DNA of 64,000 bases, taken from Sulfitobacter sp. DFL-14 (GTDB lineage Bacteria; Pseudomonadota; Alphaproteobacteria; Rhodobacterales; Rhodobacteraceae). Below the pieces are notes generated by a model, which had not been told where the DNA came from, ran no database searches, and saw nothing but the letters and a program-made list of their open reading frames with translations. Location of the stretch: the NCBI RefSeq assembly GCF_003335585.1, contig NZ_QBFD01000015.1:909083-973082 (forward strand), written 5' to 3'. Below are positions 34,898-43,173 of the stretch, piece by piece (within the stretch, counting starts at the first letter, position 1; the number at the start of each line of letters is the position of its first letter). Both the position numbers and the translations under genes were made by a program.

Positions 34898-35343
34898 TTG
34901 ATGGTGATGTCGAGCCGCTGGGTTTCTCCGGTCGTGCCGGGGATCTTGATGTAATACCTGCCCGGCTTGATCGCGACAAAACCGATTTCCATCTCGCCCG
35001 CCTCGTCAAATTCGATACTGTCGAGGCCGAGCGGGCGGATCTCCAGCCCCTCCACCACGATCTCGTCGATCCAGATCGCGCGAAAGAATTCGGGGCCGAC
35101 AAGCGCCAGTTCCTGGCTGCCGTCACCTTGGATTTCGAATTCGTAGTAGGTGCCGGATCTGAGTTCCCACGCGCCTTCAGAGGCAATTGGAACGCCCGCT
35201 GACAGGATGATTGGCGGCAGGTCCTCTTTGTTACTGCCTGACAATAGCCCCGCCGCGCCAAAGCTCGGTGCGTTGTCGTCATCAGCCAAGATAGCAGTGG
35301 GAAGGGCCAGAGCCAGGACGGTAACCAAGGTTGTAAAGCGCAT
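34894..35343 (-). CDS. Conserved exported protein of the PQQ-island, unknown function
   Basis: A 149-aa protein with a clear signal peptide (TLVTVLALALPTAILA) and a beta-rich mature part with repeated strands (TYYEFEIQGDGSQELALVGPEFF, then GEMEIGFVAIKPGRYYIKIP). The fold resembles a small cupredoxin- or immunoglobulin-like sandwich, but no metal site is evident. It lies between the YVTN-repeat protein and the ABC ATPase and is coupled to the latter by ATGA overlap, so it probably serves the same exporter or its substrate in the periplasm. No family name could be assigned with confidence. Confidence 0.72.
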   Translation of the reverse strand: MRFTTLVTVLALALPTAILADDDNAPSFGAAGLLSGSNKEDLPPIILSAGVPIASEGAWELRSGTYYEFEIQGDGSQELALVGPEFFRAIWIDEIVVEGLEIRPLGLDSIEFDEAGEMEIGFVAIKPGRYYIKIPGTTGETQRLDITIK

Positions 35344-35360
35344 GCAGATATCCTTTCGGT

Positions 35361-36320
35361 TCAGTCGGTCGGGCGGAAGGCGGCACCCCAGGGGAAGCGC
35401 CCCACCTTGATGGATTTGATCGCCTCGCGCGCGGCCACGTCGATCACGGTCACATCACCCGATACACCGTTGGTGGTGAACAGCAGCGAGCGATCCGCGT
35501 TGAACGCCATATGCCAGACCCGGCGGCCCACAAGAATGTAATCCTCTACCTCATAGGTTTCGGTATTGACCACTGCGACATGGTTCGACGGTCCGAGCGC
35601 AACAAAGGCATGGGTGTCACCCGCGGTGAACTCGAAACCCACCGGCTGAACGCGGTCAGGGTGGACACCCTGCACGGCGAATTCGATCTTGGCGAGTTCG
35701 GTCTGGTCGGCGGTACGGAACACGGTGATCGTGCCGCCGATTTCGGCACTGACCCACATCTCGGTCCCACCCTTGACGAATTCCGCATGACGCGGGCGGC
35801 TGTCGACCAGCGTGTTGGCAAAAAGTTTTTGCGTCTCCGTGTCGATCCAATGCGCCATATTGGTCGTCTCGGATGTGGTGATGGCGATCTTGCCGTCGGG
35901 CGACACCGCCATGCCCTCGGGCTCCACGCCCACGTCGATCTGCGCGATCACCTTGCGGGTCTCGGTATCGACGACAGTGGTGATCGCGTCGTCCTCATTG
36001 GCGATATAGAGGTGGCGGTCGTTGGGATGCAGCACGAATTGCTCCGGGTCATCGCCCGAAGGCAGATCGTTGAGGATTTTCCCGGTCTCCGGGTCCATCA
36101 CCTGCACCGCATTGCTGTCCGAAGCGCAGATGTAGACGCGGCTATAGTCCCTGGAAAAGATGATCCCCCGCGGTCGTTCGCCGGTTTCGTAGGTCTGGAT
36201 GACCTCCAGCGTCTCGGTCGAGATCACCGAGATCGTGTCGTCCTTTTCATTGGTTACCCAGATTTCACCAGCAAAGGCGGCAGGGGCCATCAGGGCCAAG
36301 GTCACGGCAATTCTGATCAT
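35361..36320 (-). CDS. Periplasmic YVTN-type beta-propeller protein of the PQQ-island
   Basis: A 319-aa exported protein: signal peptide MIRIAVTLALMAPAAFA, then seven-bladed propeller repeats of about 42 residues with the pattern WVTNEKDDTISVI, YICASDSNAVQVMD, YIANEDDAITTVVD and TTNGVSGDVTVID. This matches the YVTN propeller proteins linked with PQQ-dependent alcohol catabolism ABC systems. Likely a periplasmic scaffold or ligand-binding partner of the neighbouring transporter. The start overlaps the stop of the binding-protein gene upstream by four bases. Confidence 0.88.
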   Translation of the reverse strand: MIRIAVTLALMAPAAFAGEIWVTNEKDDTISVISTETLEVIQTYETGERPRGIIFSRDYSRVYICASDSNAVQVMDPETGKILNDLPSGDDPEQFVLHPNDRHLYIANEDDAITTVVDTETRKVIAQIDVGVEPEGMAVSPDGKIAITTSETTNMAHWIDTETQKLFANTLVDSRPRHAEFVKGGTEMWVSAEIGGTITVFRTADQTELAKIEFAVQGVHPDRVQPVGFEFTAGDTHAFVALGPSNHVAVVNTETYEVEDYILVGRRVWHMAFNADRSLLFTTNGVSGDVTVIDVAAREAIKSIKVGRFPWGAAFRPTD

Positions 36321-37495
36321 TCGAAAACCTCACACATGCTTTCCGGGCGGTCGACGCCCAGACTGTCCATTTCATTGACCTGATGCAGGAAACCTTCCAG
36401 CGGAGCCTGCGCCACAAGCGCGCGCGGATGCGCGACGGCGATGGGCTGGCGCAGCTGACCGTTCCAGTCGCGATAGGACAGGGGGCGGCCCTTGAAGCCC
36501 GCCAGTTCAAATTCATCTGACAGGATGTAGCCGCGCAGGGTGGCGACATCACTGGCATTGGTACGGGTAACGGCCTCGCCCAGCGTGCGCAGCGCGGCCC
36601 AGGCGGCATAGTCCTGCGCGTTCATCTCGCGCCCGTTCTGTTCAGCAAATCGGGACTGCAGCTGCGCGGCCCCCCATTGTTCGATCACCGGCGACCAGGC
36701 CACGGCGCTCAGCCCTTCGGATCCCACAACCGGCCGCGCCGCCCAGGTGTTGTAAAGCACGTAGCGCCCGAAATCATGCACCTCGTCGGCCAGGATCAGC
36801 GCGTCGTAATCACCGAAGTCCTGGGTGAAAAGAGGCACTTCTTGCGCCGCGTTGCGGCGCATGTCGGCGTCAAAGACCCACGTCTTTTCACCCTCCAGAC
36901 GAAGGCCGAACTTTGTCAGGGAACGCCGCATCGCCTCGGCATAGCTCTGGTCGGCGGCATGTGTGCCGACGATCATCACCAGATCATCCCAGCGTTTCTG
37001 GACCAGCACCTGCGCCAGCGCATCGGTACGCATGGCATCCGACGCGGCGGTGTGCAGCACGTTGGCGCGACAGTTGCCACTGCGCAGATCGGGCGCACCG
37101 GCGGACACATTGAACAGCAGCGCGGTGCTGGCTTCGGGCAGATCGGCAATGTTCAGCAAGTCCGCAGCGCCGGCATCGATCACCAGATAGGGCGTTACCG
37201 CCAACATCTCGCGCGCCGCCGCGAGCGTGTCCTCGCCTTCACCCACCACAGCGGTGATAAGTTCATAGGTCTGATCCAAGAACTTGCCGGTGGTCAGATT
37301 GTCCTGCAACCCGGTTCGCGCGCCTGCAAACCCGCTGTCCTCAGGGACCGGGTCGAGGTTCGACAGGGTTGGTGGCCTGGGCTGCGCGATCTTCAGATAG
37401 CCAATTGTCAGGCTGGTCTCGGCCCAGAGACCAGCCGGGACCAGTATGGCAATGGCCATCGCAATCAGCTGACGAACGAGATTCGTTAAGATCAT
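36317..37495 (-). CDS. ABC-type periplasmic binding protein of the PQQ-island
   Basis: A 392-aa protein with a signal peptide (LIAMAIAILVPAGLWA) and a Leu/Ile/Val-type (branched-chain) periplasmic binding fold; TSLTIGYLKIAQPRPPTLSNL at the mature start is typical of the PQQ-dependent alcohol dehydrogenase-associated branch of the family. It is the first gene of a five-gene minus-strand operon (binding protein, propeller, unknown, ATPase, permease). Because the permease is ABC-2 type, the binding protein may sense or recycle substrate rather than feed an importer. It diverges from the cytochrome gene at 37636. Confidence 0.85.
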   Translation of the reverse strand: MILTNLVRQLIAMAIAILVPAGLWAETSLTIGYLKIAQPRPPTLSNLDPVPEDSGFAGARTGLQDNLTTGKFLDQTYELITAVVGEGEDTLAAAREMLAVTPYLVIDAGAADLLNIADLPEASTALLFNVSAGAPDLRSGNCRANVLHTAASDAMRTDALAQVLVQKRWDDLVMIVGTHAADQSYAEAMRRSLTKFGLRLEGEKTWVFDADMRRNAAQEVPLFTQDFGDYDALILADEVHDFGRYVLYNTWAARPVVGSEGLSAVAWSPVIEQWGAAQLQSRFAEQNGREMNAQDYAAWAALRTLGEAVTRTNASDVATLRGYILSDEFELAGFKGRPLSYRDWNGQLRQPIAVAHPRALVAQAPLEGFLHQVNEMDSLGVDRPESMCEVFE

Positions 37496-37635
37496 GGAAC
37501 CAGCCTACCCATGCCGCTCAAATCAGAAAGTACGACGATGGTCTGGGTCTGAACAAAGCACAACCAAAGTCCAATACCGACCTGCCCGTTCGTGCCTTAG
37601 AGATGTGGCAACAGATATGAACGGGGAATCGCGAT

Positions 37636-38334
37636 ATGACTAGCACATTTGGTAAATCACTGGCTCTGGGCACGGCCTTCGCCACTGCCGCCACTCTGGT
37701 TCTGGCCCATGGTGATGTGGCCCCGCAGGCTGTGGACACGACCGGCCTGCCGGAGGTGGGCGAAGAGTGGCTGATCGAAAACCCTTATCGTGCGGACAAG
37801 GTGGGCGATGATGTCTGGCTGCGCGCGGTCGAGATCGGCGCCTCGGGCTACAATCAGAACTGCGCGCGCTGTCATGGGCTCGAAGTGGTCTCGGGCGGGC
37901 TGGCACCCGACCTGCGCTTCCTGGAAGCAGAAGAATACGGCGACGAATGGTTCGTGCAGCGTTTCCGCGAAGGCTATACCCAGAACGGCACCACCAAGAT
38001 GCCCGCCTTTGGAGAGCTGCTGGGCCAGGAAGCCGCCTGGGCCATCCGGACCTATGTTGAAGCACGGCCGGACGAGGGCGCGCTTGATGATTACGCGGAT
38101 GAACTCAAGGACCTGCGTGATCAGATTGCCGGATATGTCAACGATGCCTCCGGTGCCGACAAAGACGCCCTCGTCGGCCGTTTGAGCGATATCGCGGCCG
38201 AGGTCGAAACCGGCTCCGGTGCACCGGTGGCAGACAGTGTCGCCTTCCGCGCGGCCAACCTGATCGATGGCACGCCCGCAGGCTACAAGGCCGCCCAAGA
38301 GGCATTGACGATTGGTCTGTCGGCGGCACATTAG
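37636..38334 (+). CDS. Cytochrome c (PedF/c550-like), PQQ dehydrogenase electron acceptor candidate
   Basis: A 232-aa periplasmic c-type cytochrome with a signal peptide (SLALGTAFATAATLVLA) and one heme-binding CARCH site (near residue 76). The distal Met is probably in TKMPAFGE. The second half (about 150-232) is a helical extension without a second heme motif. The type resembles PedF-like cytochromes in alcohol oxidation islands, so it likely accepts electrons from the XoxF-like enzyme. It precedes the XoxJ-like gene by 4 bases on the same strand. Confidence 0.85.
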   Translation: MTSTFGKSLALGTAFATAATLVLAHGDVAPQAVDTTGLPEVGEEWLIENPYRADKVGDDVWLRAVEIGASGYNQNCARCHGLEVVSGGLAPDLRFLEAEEYGDEWFVQRFREGYTQNGTTKMPAFGELLGQEAAWAIRTYVEARPDEGALDDYADELKDLRDQIAGYVNDASGADKDALVGRLSDIAAEVETGSGAPVADSVAFRAANLIDGTPAGYKAAQEALTIGLSAAH

Positions 38335-38338
38335 GCCC

Positions 38339-39241
38339 ATGGGCAAACGCTTTCTGCCGACCTTTCTGCTGGTTCTGGGTCTGCTCCTGACGGGGCAGGC
38401 CCGGGCGGCTGACCCCTGTGCGGATTATGTCCCACAGGCCAGGCCGCAGAACACCGGGCGCGACATTGTCGGCCGCGACCTCGACGAGATCGTCGAACAG
38501 GGCCATATGCTCTTTGCAGTCTACGAGGATTATCCGCCCTACTCCTGGGAGGACGGCGGCACGCCGCGGGGCGTCGATATCGACATTGCGCGTCTTATCG
38601 CGGGGGATCTGGGCGTGGAAGCACGGTTCAATTTTGTTGCCGCGGGCGAGAACCTCGACGCCGATCTGCGCAATAACATCTGGAAAGGCGCGCTGATCGG
38701 CGGTCGGGTTTCCAATGTGATGATGCGCATTCCTTACGACAGCGCCTTCAAATGCAGGGTCGAACAGGTCGCCTTTACAGGTCAATACGCAGGCGAAAGC
38801 ATCGCCATTGCGTATTCGAAGGAGGAATATCCCGAGGAAAAGCCGGTCCCGGCCTATTTCCGTTTTGACCTGGTGGGCGTCGAGAACGACTCGATCTCGG
38901 ATTTCTACCTGTCGAGCCTTGTGGGCGGCCAGCTGCGCGCCAACATGCGGCGCTTTCCCTCCACCGGCGCCGCGATGGAGGCCCTCGACGCCGGTGGGGT
39001 CAAGGCGGTGATGGGGCCGCTGGCCGAGCTTGAGCACGGATTGACCGACAAGACCGCCGTACACCAGCCGCCGCTGGCCGGTTTTGCAGTCAGCCGCTGG
39101 ACACTGGGGGTGGCTGTCAACTTCCGCTACCGTCCGCTGGCCTATGCGGTGGACGATGCGATCAATGCCGCGCTGCAGGACGGACGCATTGCCGCGATCT
39201 ATGAAAGCTATGGCCTGACCCACAGCGCGCCAGAGCGCTGA
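38339..39241 (+). CDS. xoxJ: XoxJ/MoxJ-like periplasmic binding protein
   Basis: From the ATG at 38339 the product is 300 aa: signal peptide (FLPTFLLVLGLLLTGQARA), then a family 3 extracellular solute-binding fold (MLFAVYEDYPPYSWEDGGTPRGVDIDIARLI). Members next to PQQ methanol dehydrogenases (MxaJ, XoxJ) are thought to activate or mature the dehydrogenase rather than import a solute. Two Cys residues are present near the start and middle. An earlier frame start exists inside the cytochrome gene but was rejected since it precedes the signal peptide. It follows the cytochrome gene directly. Confidence 0.85.
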   Translation: MGKRFLPTFLLVLGLLLTGQARAADPCADYVPQARPQNTGRDIVGRDLDEIVEQGHMLFAVYEDYPPYSWEDGGTPRGVDIDIARLIAGDLGVEARFNFVAAGENLDADLRNNIWKGALIGGRVSNVMMRIPYDSAFKCRVEQVAFTGQYAGESIAIAYSKEEYPEEKPVPAYFRFDLVGVENDSISDFYLSSLVGGQLRANMRRFPSTGAAMEALDAGGVKAVMGPLAELEHGLTDKTAVHQPPLAGFAVSRWTLGVAVNFRYRPLAYAVDDAINAALQDGRIAAIYESYGLTHSAPER

Positions 39242-39286
39242 TGACCTTCGGCTGACACTCTGGTTTCACGCTTGGCAGAAAGGCGG

Positions 39287-40159
39287 TCAAAGCGTCGTCA
39301 GATCGCCCTGCCAGTCAACCAATATTATGCGCCGAACCCCCGTCATCTGGCGGATCTTCCGGATCAGGGCCATATCGGCCAGCACCAGACCGGTCGACAG
39401 CGCATCGGCCATTGCGGCACTCTCCGCCTCGACCGATACGGTGGACCACTGCGGTTGTTGCCTGGGGTGCAGGATATGACCGCCGCCGCCCAGAGGCGTT
39501 GCCAACGGGCTTGACGTTGCGATGGCTCCCCGGCCCAGCCTGCGGGTCGCCATCAGGCCATGCTGTGGGTCTTCCACCGCCAGCCGCCAGTCGCCGCCGG
39601 TGGCACGGTATTCACCAATGTTGACCAATGCGTTTCCGAACCCTGCACCAGCCAGGGCGTCGGCCACGGCATCGGTGGCAAAACCCTGCGCAATGCCGTT
39701 GAAGGTCAGGGCCTGCCCGGGTGCCAGGCGAATTATGCCCTTGTCAAAGGACAGCCGGTCCCAGCCGATCAGGGCAAGTGCCGCCGCAGGATCGTCGCCA
39801 ACGGCCAAGGCATGCCACAACGGCTGCACTGTCGGATCGAACAGCCCCCCTGTGATCCGGTGCGCCGTATCCGCAAGATCGAAAAGCGCCCGGAAAGGTG
39901 TTGAGGGTCGCAGGTACCCCTGCCGGTTCAGCCGGGCCAGTTCGGAGTTGGGCCGGAACAGCGAAAAACGCTGCTCCATCTGGCTGACGATCTTGCGCGC
40001 CTGATGCAGCGCTACCTGCACTGTCTCAACCGGCCCCGACAACCTGATCGCCACCTCTGCACCGAATGCGCGGCCTTTCCAAGTCTGTGACTGCGCCAGC
40101 GCCGGGGTCGCGGCGAAAGCCGCCGAAATGGTCAGGAAACGTCTCCGGTTCATGTTCAT
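39287..40159 (-). CDS. apbE: ApbE-type FAD:protein FMN transferase
   Basis: A 290-aa exported flavin transferase. The start has a twin-arginine-like NRRRFLTISAAFAA signal. ApbE motifs follow: FGAEVAIRL near 33, VSQMEQRFSLFRPNSELARLN (about 58-78), FDPTVQPLWHALA, and GIAQGFATDAVADAL (about 165-180), which binds FAD and metal. It covalently attaches FMN to Thr of partner proteins, and the likely partner is the NosR-like protein encoded immediately upstream with a four-base overlap. It converges with the XoxJ-like gene. Confidence 0.9.
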   Translation of the reverse strand: MNMNRRRFLTISAAFAATPALAQSQTWKGRAFGAEVAIRLSGPVETVQVALHQARKIVSQMEQRFSLFRPNSELARLNRQGYLRPSTPFRALFDLADTAHRITGGLFDPTVQPLWHALAVGDDPAAALALIGWDRLSFDKGIIRLAPGQALTFNGIAQGFATDAVADALAGAGFGNALVNIGEYRATGGDWRLAVEDPQHGLMATRRLGRGAIATSSPLATPLGGGGHILHPRQQPQWSTVSVEAESAAMADALSTGLVLADMALIRKIRQMTGVRRIILVDWQGDLTTL

Positions 40160-42252
40160 TCTGCCGCCACCTTCTGCCTGCGCCCCTTGGCGGCCAGCAC
40201 CAGCGGCACACAGCGGGCCGGATCATCATGGATGGCCACGCAATCAAGGCATTGGAAACACTCCGAGTACTGGATTTCTCCGGTCTTCCTGATCGCCCCG
40301 TAATTGCATTTGACCCTGCACAACTGGCAGGGCGATCCGCAATCTGCCCGGCGCGCGATCCAGTCACGGCCGCGGATCAGCCCACCAATCGCCATCACTG
40401 CACCCAGCGGGCACAGGTAACGGCAGAAGCCCTTGAACAGCACCATGGAAAACAGCAGCAACCCCACTGCATAGGCCACGTAATACCATTCGCGGATGAA
40501 AAAGGTGGTGATGGCGGTCTTGAAGGGTTCCACCTCAATCGCCTTGTCAAGCGTGGCAGGAGCGCCGAAGACAAGCGCCACCAACCCGGCCAGCACCACA
40601 TATTTCAAAAGCTTGAGCCGGGCGTCCCAAACACCACGCGGCTCGATCAGCGGCAAGCGCAGCACCCGGCCCAGGTGATGTGCAAACTCCTGCATCGCCC
40701 CGAACGGGCACAGCCAGCCGCAAAACAGCCCCCTGCCCCACAGCACAAACCCCACAATCGATACCGCCCAGATCAACAGTGAGAACGGATCATAGAGCAG
40801 GAATGCATAGCTGCCGCCATCCAGCGCGGTCCGGGCCACCGCCAAGGGTGTCGCGATGGACAGCTGTCCCTGCCCCCACCAGCCAATGAAACCAAGCACG
40901 ACTGCCAGCAGCCCCAGCCGGATCGGCGTGAAAAAACGATGCCCGGCCAACCGGTTCATGCCAAAAAGCAGTAGCCCCACCAGAACCGCCAGGAATACCG
41001 CCAGCACGATCAGATCCGCCGCACGATTGCGCAGCGCCTCGACCCAGGGCGGCGCCTGCTTGATCACCTCGGGACGGGCATAGAACCGCTCCGGCGTGAT
41101 GTGGGTGGTGGTCAAGGTGACCGAACCGATGTCGGGCCGGAAGCTCCCGTGTTTGCGCAGGGCATCGACCTTGAGCGTCCATTCCGCCGTCGGATCGAAC
41201 CCCAGCCGCCGGTCGGTGCGAAGGATCAGGGCGGCTCCGTTGTGCAGGGCTTCGGGCACATCCTCATTCAGTTCGATGTAGATGTCGCTGTCACGAAAGG
41301 CGATGGGGAAACCGCCTTGTTCCGCGCTGATCAGATCAGGCGAGGTGTTGCGCACGAATTCTTCCGTCACCAGCCCATGCCTGCCCGTCTCGATCAACAA
41401 CACGGGCTCGTCGGTGTCGGCGATCTCCAGAAAATTCTGCAACTCTTCGAAAGCGCCAGCACTCAGCACCGCCTGCGCAACTGAAGGCGCGCCAATATCG
41501 ATCACCCATAGGTCGAGGTAGGGCGCGTCGGGCGCGTCTTTCGCCTCCGGATCGTCGTCTTCCCACAGCGTGCCGTCAAAGGCCGCGTCGACTTCGGCGT
41601 TGCTGACAGTCTTGCGCGTCACAATGCCCTGGGCCACCAGATCATCCCAGCTCAGCGCCTCGTGGTGATCGCGGTTGGGATAGGCCGGTGGGCCGGTGGA
41701 AATCCCGCTCATCTTTTCGCGCGCGACCTGCAAGGTTGCGGCCAGAATGCTCTCGTGCGCGATCCGAACGGAAGCGGTGCCCTTGGTCACCCCGTCAAGA
41801 TAGACCAGCGCCGATCCCTCGGCAGCACCGCCATAGGGTGACCCCACGACCAGCGTGTCGGAAATCGAATGCCCTCGGTATTGCTTGAAGAAGTCATAGA
41901 ACAACTTCTCCGGCAGGCCCGATACAAAGATCGGCTCGTTGTGCGAAATCAGCTGGACGTCGAGAAACCTGCCATCGAGGTCAAGTACCACAAGCATGTT
42001 GATCGATGCGCCGGAAAAGCCGGGCAGCGGTGCCATCGGTTCAGTCTCAAAGACATATCCCGCTTCGGCCCCACCCGAGTTCAGCAACTGCCAGACACCC
42101 TTGTCGTTGATCTGCTCACCCAGGCTCATGGGCGGTCCGATATAGGGTTCCAGAACGTCGCGCGGCAAAGGTCCATCCTGCGCGGCCGCGATACCCGCAC
42201 AGCAAAGCAACGCCGCCAGCAGCGCCGACGATATCTTGCCCAAGACTTTCAT
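40156..42252 (-). CDS. NosR-like membrane flavo-iron-sulfur protein
   Basis: A 698-aa protein: signal peptide, a periplasmic FMN-binding domain with the DGVTKGTAS site (near 155-165) where FMN is attached to Thr, then five or six membrane helices (about 415-640) with CGWLCPFGAMQ and CRYLCPLGAV motifs, and a C-terminal 4Fe-4S ferredoxin-like region (CQLCRVKCNYGAIRK, CFQCLDC). In denitrifiers such proteins feed electrons to nitrous oxide reductase, but no nosZ or nos genes are here. In this island it more likely moves electrons across the membrane for the quinoprotein system, or for its maturation. Confidence 0.85.
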   Translation of the reverse strand: MKVLGKISSALLAALLCCAGIAAAQDGPLPRDVLEPYIGPPMSLGEQINDKGVWQLLNSGGAEAGYVFETEPMAPLPGFSGASINMLVVLDLDGRFLDVQLISHNEPIFVSGLPEKLFYDFFKQYRGHSISDTLVVGSPYGGAAEGSALVYLDGVTKGTASVRIAHESILAATLQVAREKMSGISTGPPAYPNRDHHEALSWDDLVAQGIVTRKTVSNAEVDAAFDGTLWEDDDPEAKDAPDAPYLDLWVIDIGAPSVAQAVLSAGAFEELQNFLEIADTDEPVLLIETGRHGLVTEEFVRNTSPDLISAEQGGFPIAFRDSDIYIELNEDVPEALHNGAALILRTDRRLGFDPTAEWTLKVDALRKHGSFRPDIGSVTLTTTHITPERFYARPEVIKQAPPWVEALRNRAADLIVLAVFLAVLVGLLLFGMNRLAGHRFFTPIRLGLLAVVLGFIGWWGQGQLSIATPLAVARTALDGGSYAFLLYDPFSLLIWAVSIVGFVLWGRGLFCGWLCPFGAMQEFAHHLGRVLRLPLIEPRGVWDARLKLLKYVVLAGLVALVFGAPATLDKAIEVEPFKTAITTFFIREWYYVAYAVGLLLFSMVLFKGFCRYLCPLGAVMAIGGLIRGRDWIARRADCGSPCQLCRVKCNYGAIRKTGEIQYSECFQCLDCVAIHDDPARCVPLVLAAKGRRQKVAAE

Positions 42253-42360
42253 CGTTCGAAGCCTAAGACGGGCCAGCGCCCCGACCTATGCGACCTTGGT
42301 CTGATCCGGGGCAATATTCCTGTGCGGTCTGCGCGATTTTATGCAAGGCTGGCAGCCGGA

Positions 42361-42456
42361 ATGAACCGCGCGTACGCCGATATCAAAACCCTGAGCTTGT
42401 CACTGGCCGGCTTTGCCGCCCTGTGGTGGCTGGGGGCCGTGGCACAGAAGAGCTAG
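42361..42456 (+). CDS. Possible 31-aa single-pass membrane peptide
   Basis: A very short plus-strand frame (MNRAYADIKTLSLSLAGF...) in the gap beside nosR-like gene, with one hydrophobic segment (LSLSLAGFAALWWLGAVA) and a charged end. It overlaps the stop of the convergent VWA gene by four bases. A weak ribosome site (GCCGGA) lies upstream. The amphipathic then hydrophobic pattern is typical of real small membrane proteins, but length alone cannot prove it. Confidence 0.35.
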   Translation: MNRAYADIKTLSLSLAGFAALWWLGAVAQKS

Positions 42457-43157
42457 TAAAGCAGCGCGCAGCCCAATGTCCGTTCCATCGCCGCGACCAG
42501 TTCATCTACAGTCTCGGTGTTCACATATTCCCCGCCGGTTTCAGCCGCGAGACATTCAGCGACGCTGATCGTCTTGTTGTAGCCGCTCACGCCCTGGTTA
42601 TCCCAGCCGAAATGTTCGCCCCTCACCTTGAAACCGATCACATGCACCGTGGTCGCCACCCCCTCGGCGGCAAGCTCGGTTGCAAGCCTGCAGGGCTGTC
42701 CGCCGCAGGTTTCCTTGCCGTCGGTCACCAGCACGATGGTTCCGGGTTTGCGGGTGTGATCGAGGGTCCGGGCCGCGAGGCCAACCGCATTGGTCAGAGC
42801 GGTCCTGCCCTCGGGCTGAAGCCCTTCGATGGCATCAATGACGGATGAGGCGGCCTCCGGGCGAGGGGCAAATTTCAGGTCGATGCCGGAACAGGTATCC
42901 GTTGCCCTGCCCGGCCCGTAAACGATGAGCCCGATCCGCCGGTTCGGGGCAATCTGCGGCATGACCGCACGCATCGCGCGGCGGGCATCGAAGATGCGCG
43001 GTTCGCCAATCTGGTTGAACCCGGTCTCGGCCATCGACCCGGAGCCGTCAAAGACGATCATCGCGTCCTCGGTACAATCGGCAGCGAGCGGAACCGCCGC
43101 AAGCGACAGCGCCGCAGCCGCTGAAACCGTCCGGACCCAGACACCGGAAAACACCAT
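42453..43157 (-). CDS. Exported von Willebrand factor A domain protein
   Basis: From the ATG at 43157 (GGGGGAGAGGG upstream) the product is 234 aa: signal peptide (VRTVSAAAALSLAAVPLAADC) then a VWA domain with the MIDAS motif DGSGSM (near 35-40) and TDGKET (near 145), so it should bind Mg in the periplasm. Cys pairs (CSGID, CGGQPC, CLAAE) may form disulfides. It lies 16 bases after pqqE, so it appears to be the last gene of the pqq operon. VWA proteins occur in methanol dehydrogenase clusters (MxaC/MxaL-like) as assembly factors; such a role is likely but inferred. Confidence 0.82.
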   Translation of the reverse strand: MVFSGVWVRTVSAAAALSLAAVPLAADCTEDAMIVFDGSGSMAETGFNQIGEPRIFDARRAMRAVMPQIAPNRRIGLIVYGPGRATDTCSGIDLKFAPRPEAASSVIDAIEGLQPEGRTALTNAVGLAARTLDHTRKPGTIVLVTDGKETCGGQPCRLATELAAEGVATTVHVIGFKVRGEHFGWDNQGVSGYNKTISVAECLAAETGGEYVNTETVDELVAAMERTLGCALLY

Positions 43158-43173
43158 GGCCCTCTCTCCCCCG

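Noticed and set aside
40156..42252. Nitrous oxide reduction (nos) locus
   Set aside because: Only a NosR-like protein is present; there is no nosZ, nosD, nosF, nosY or nosL, and the neighbours are quinoprotein genes.
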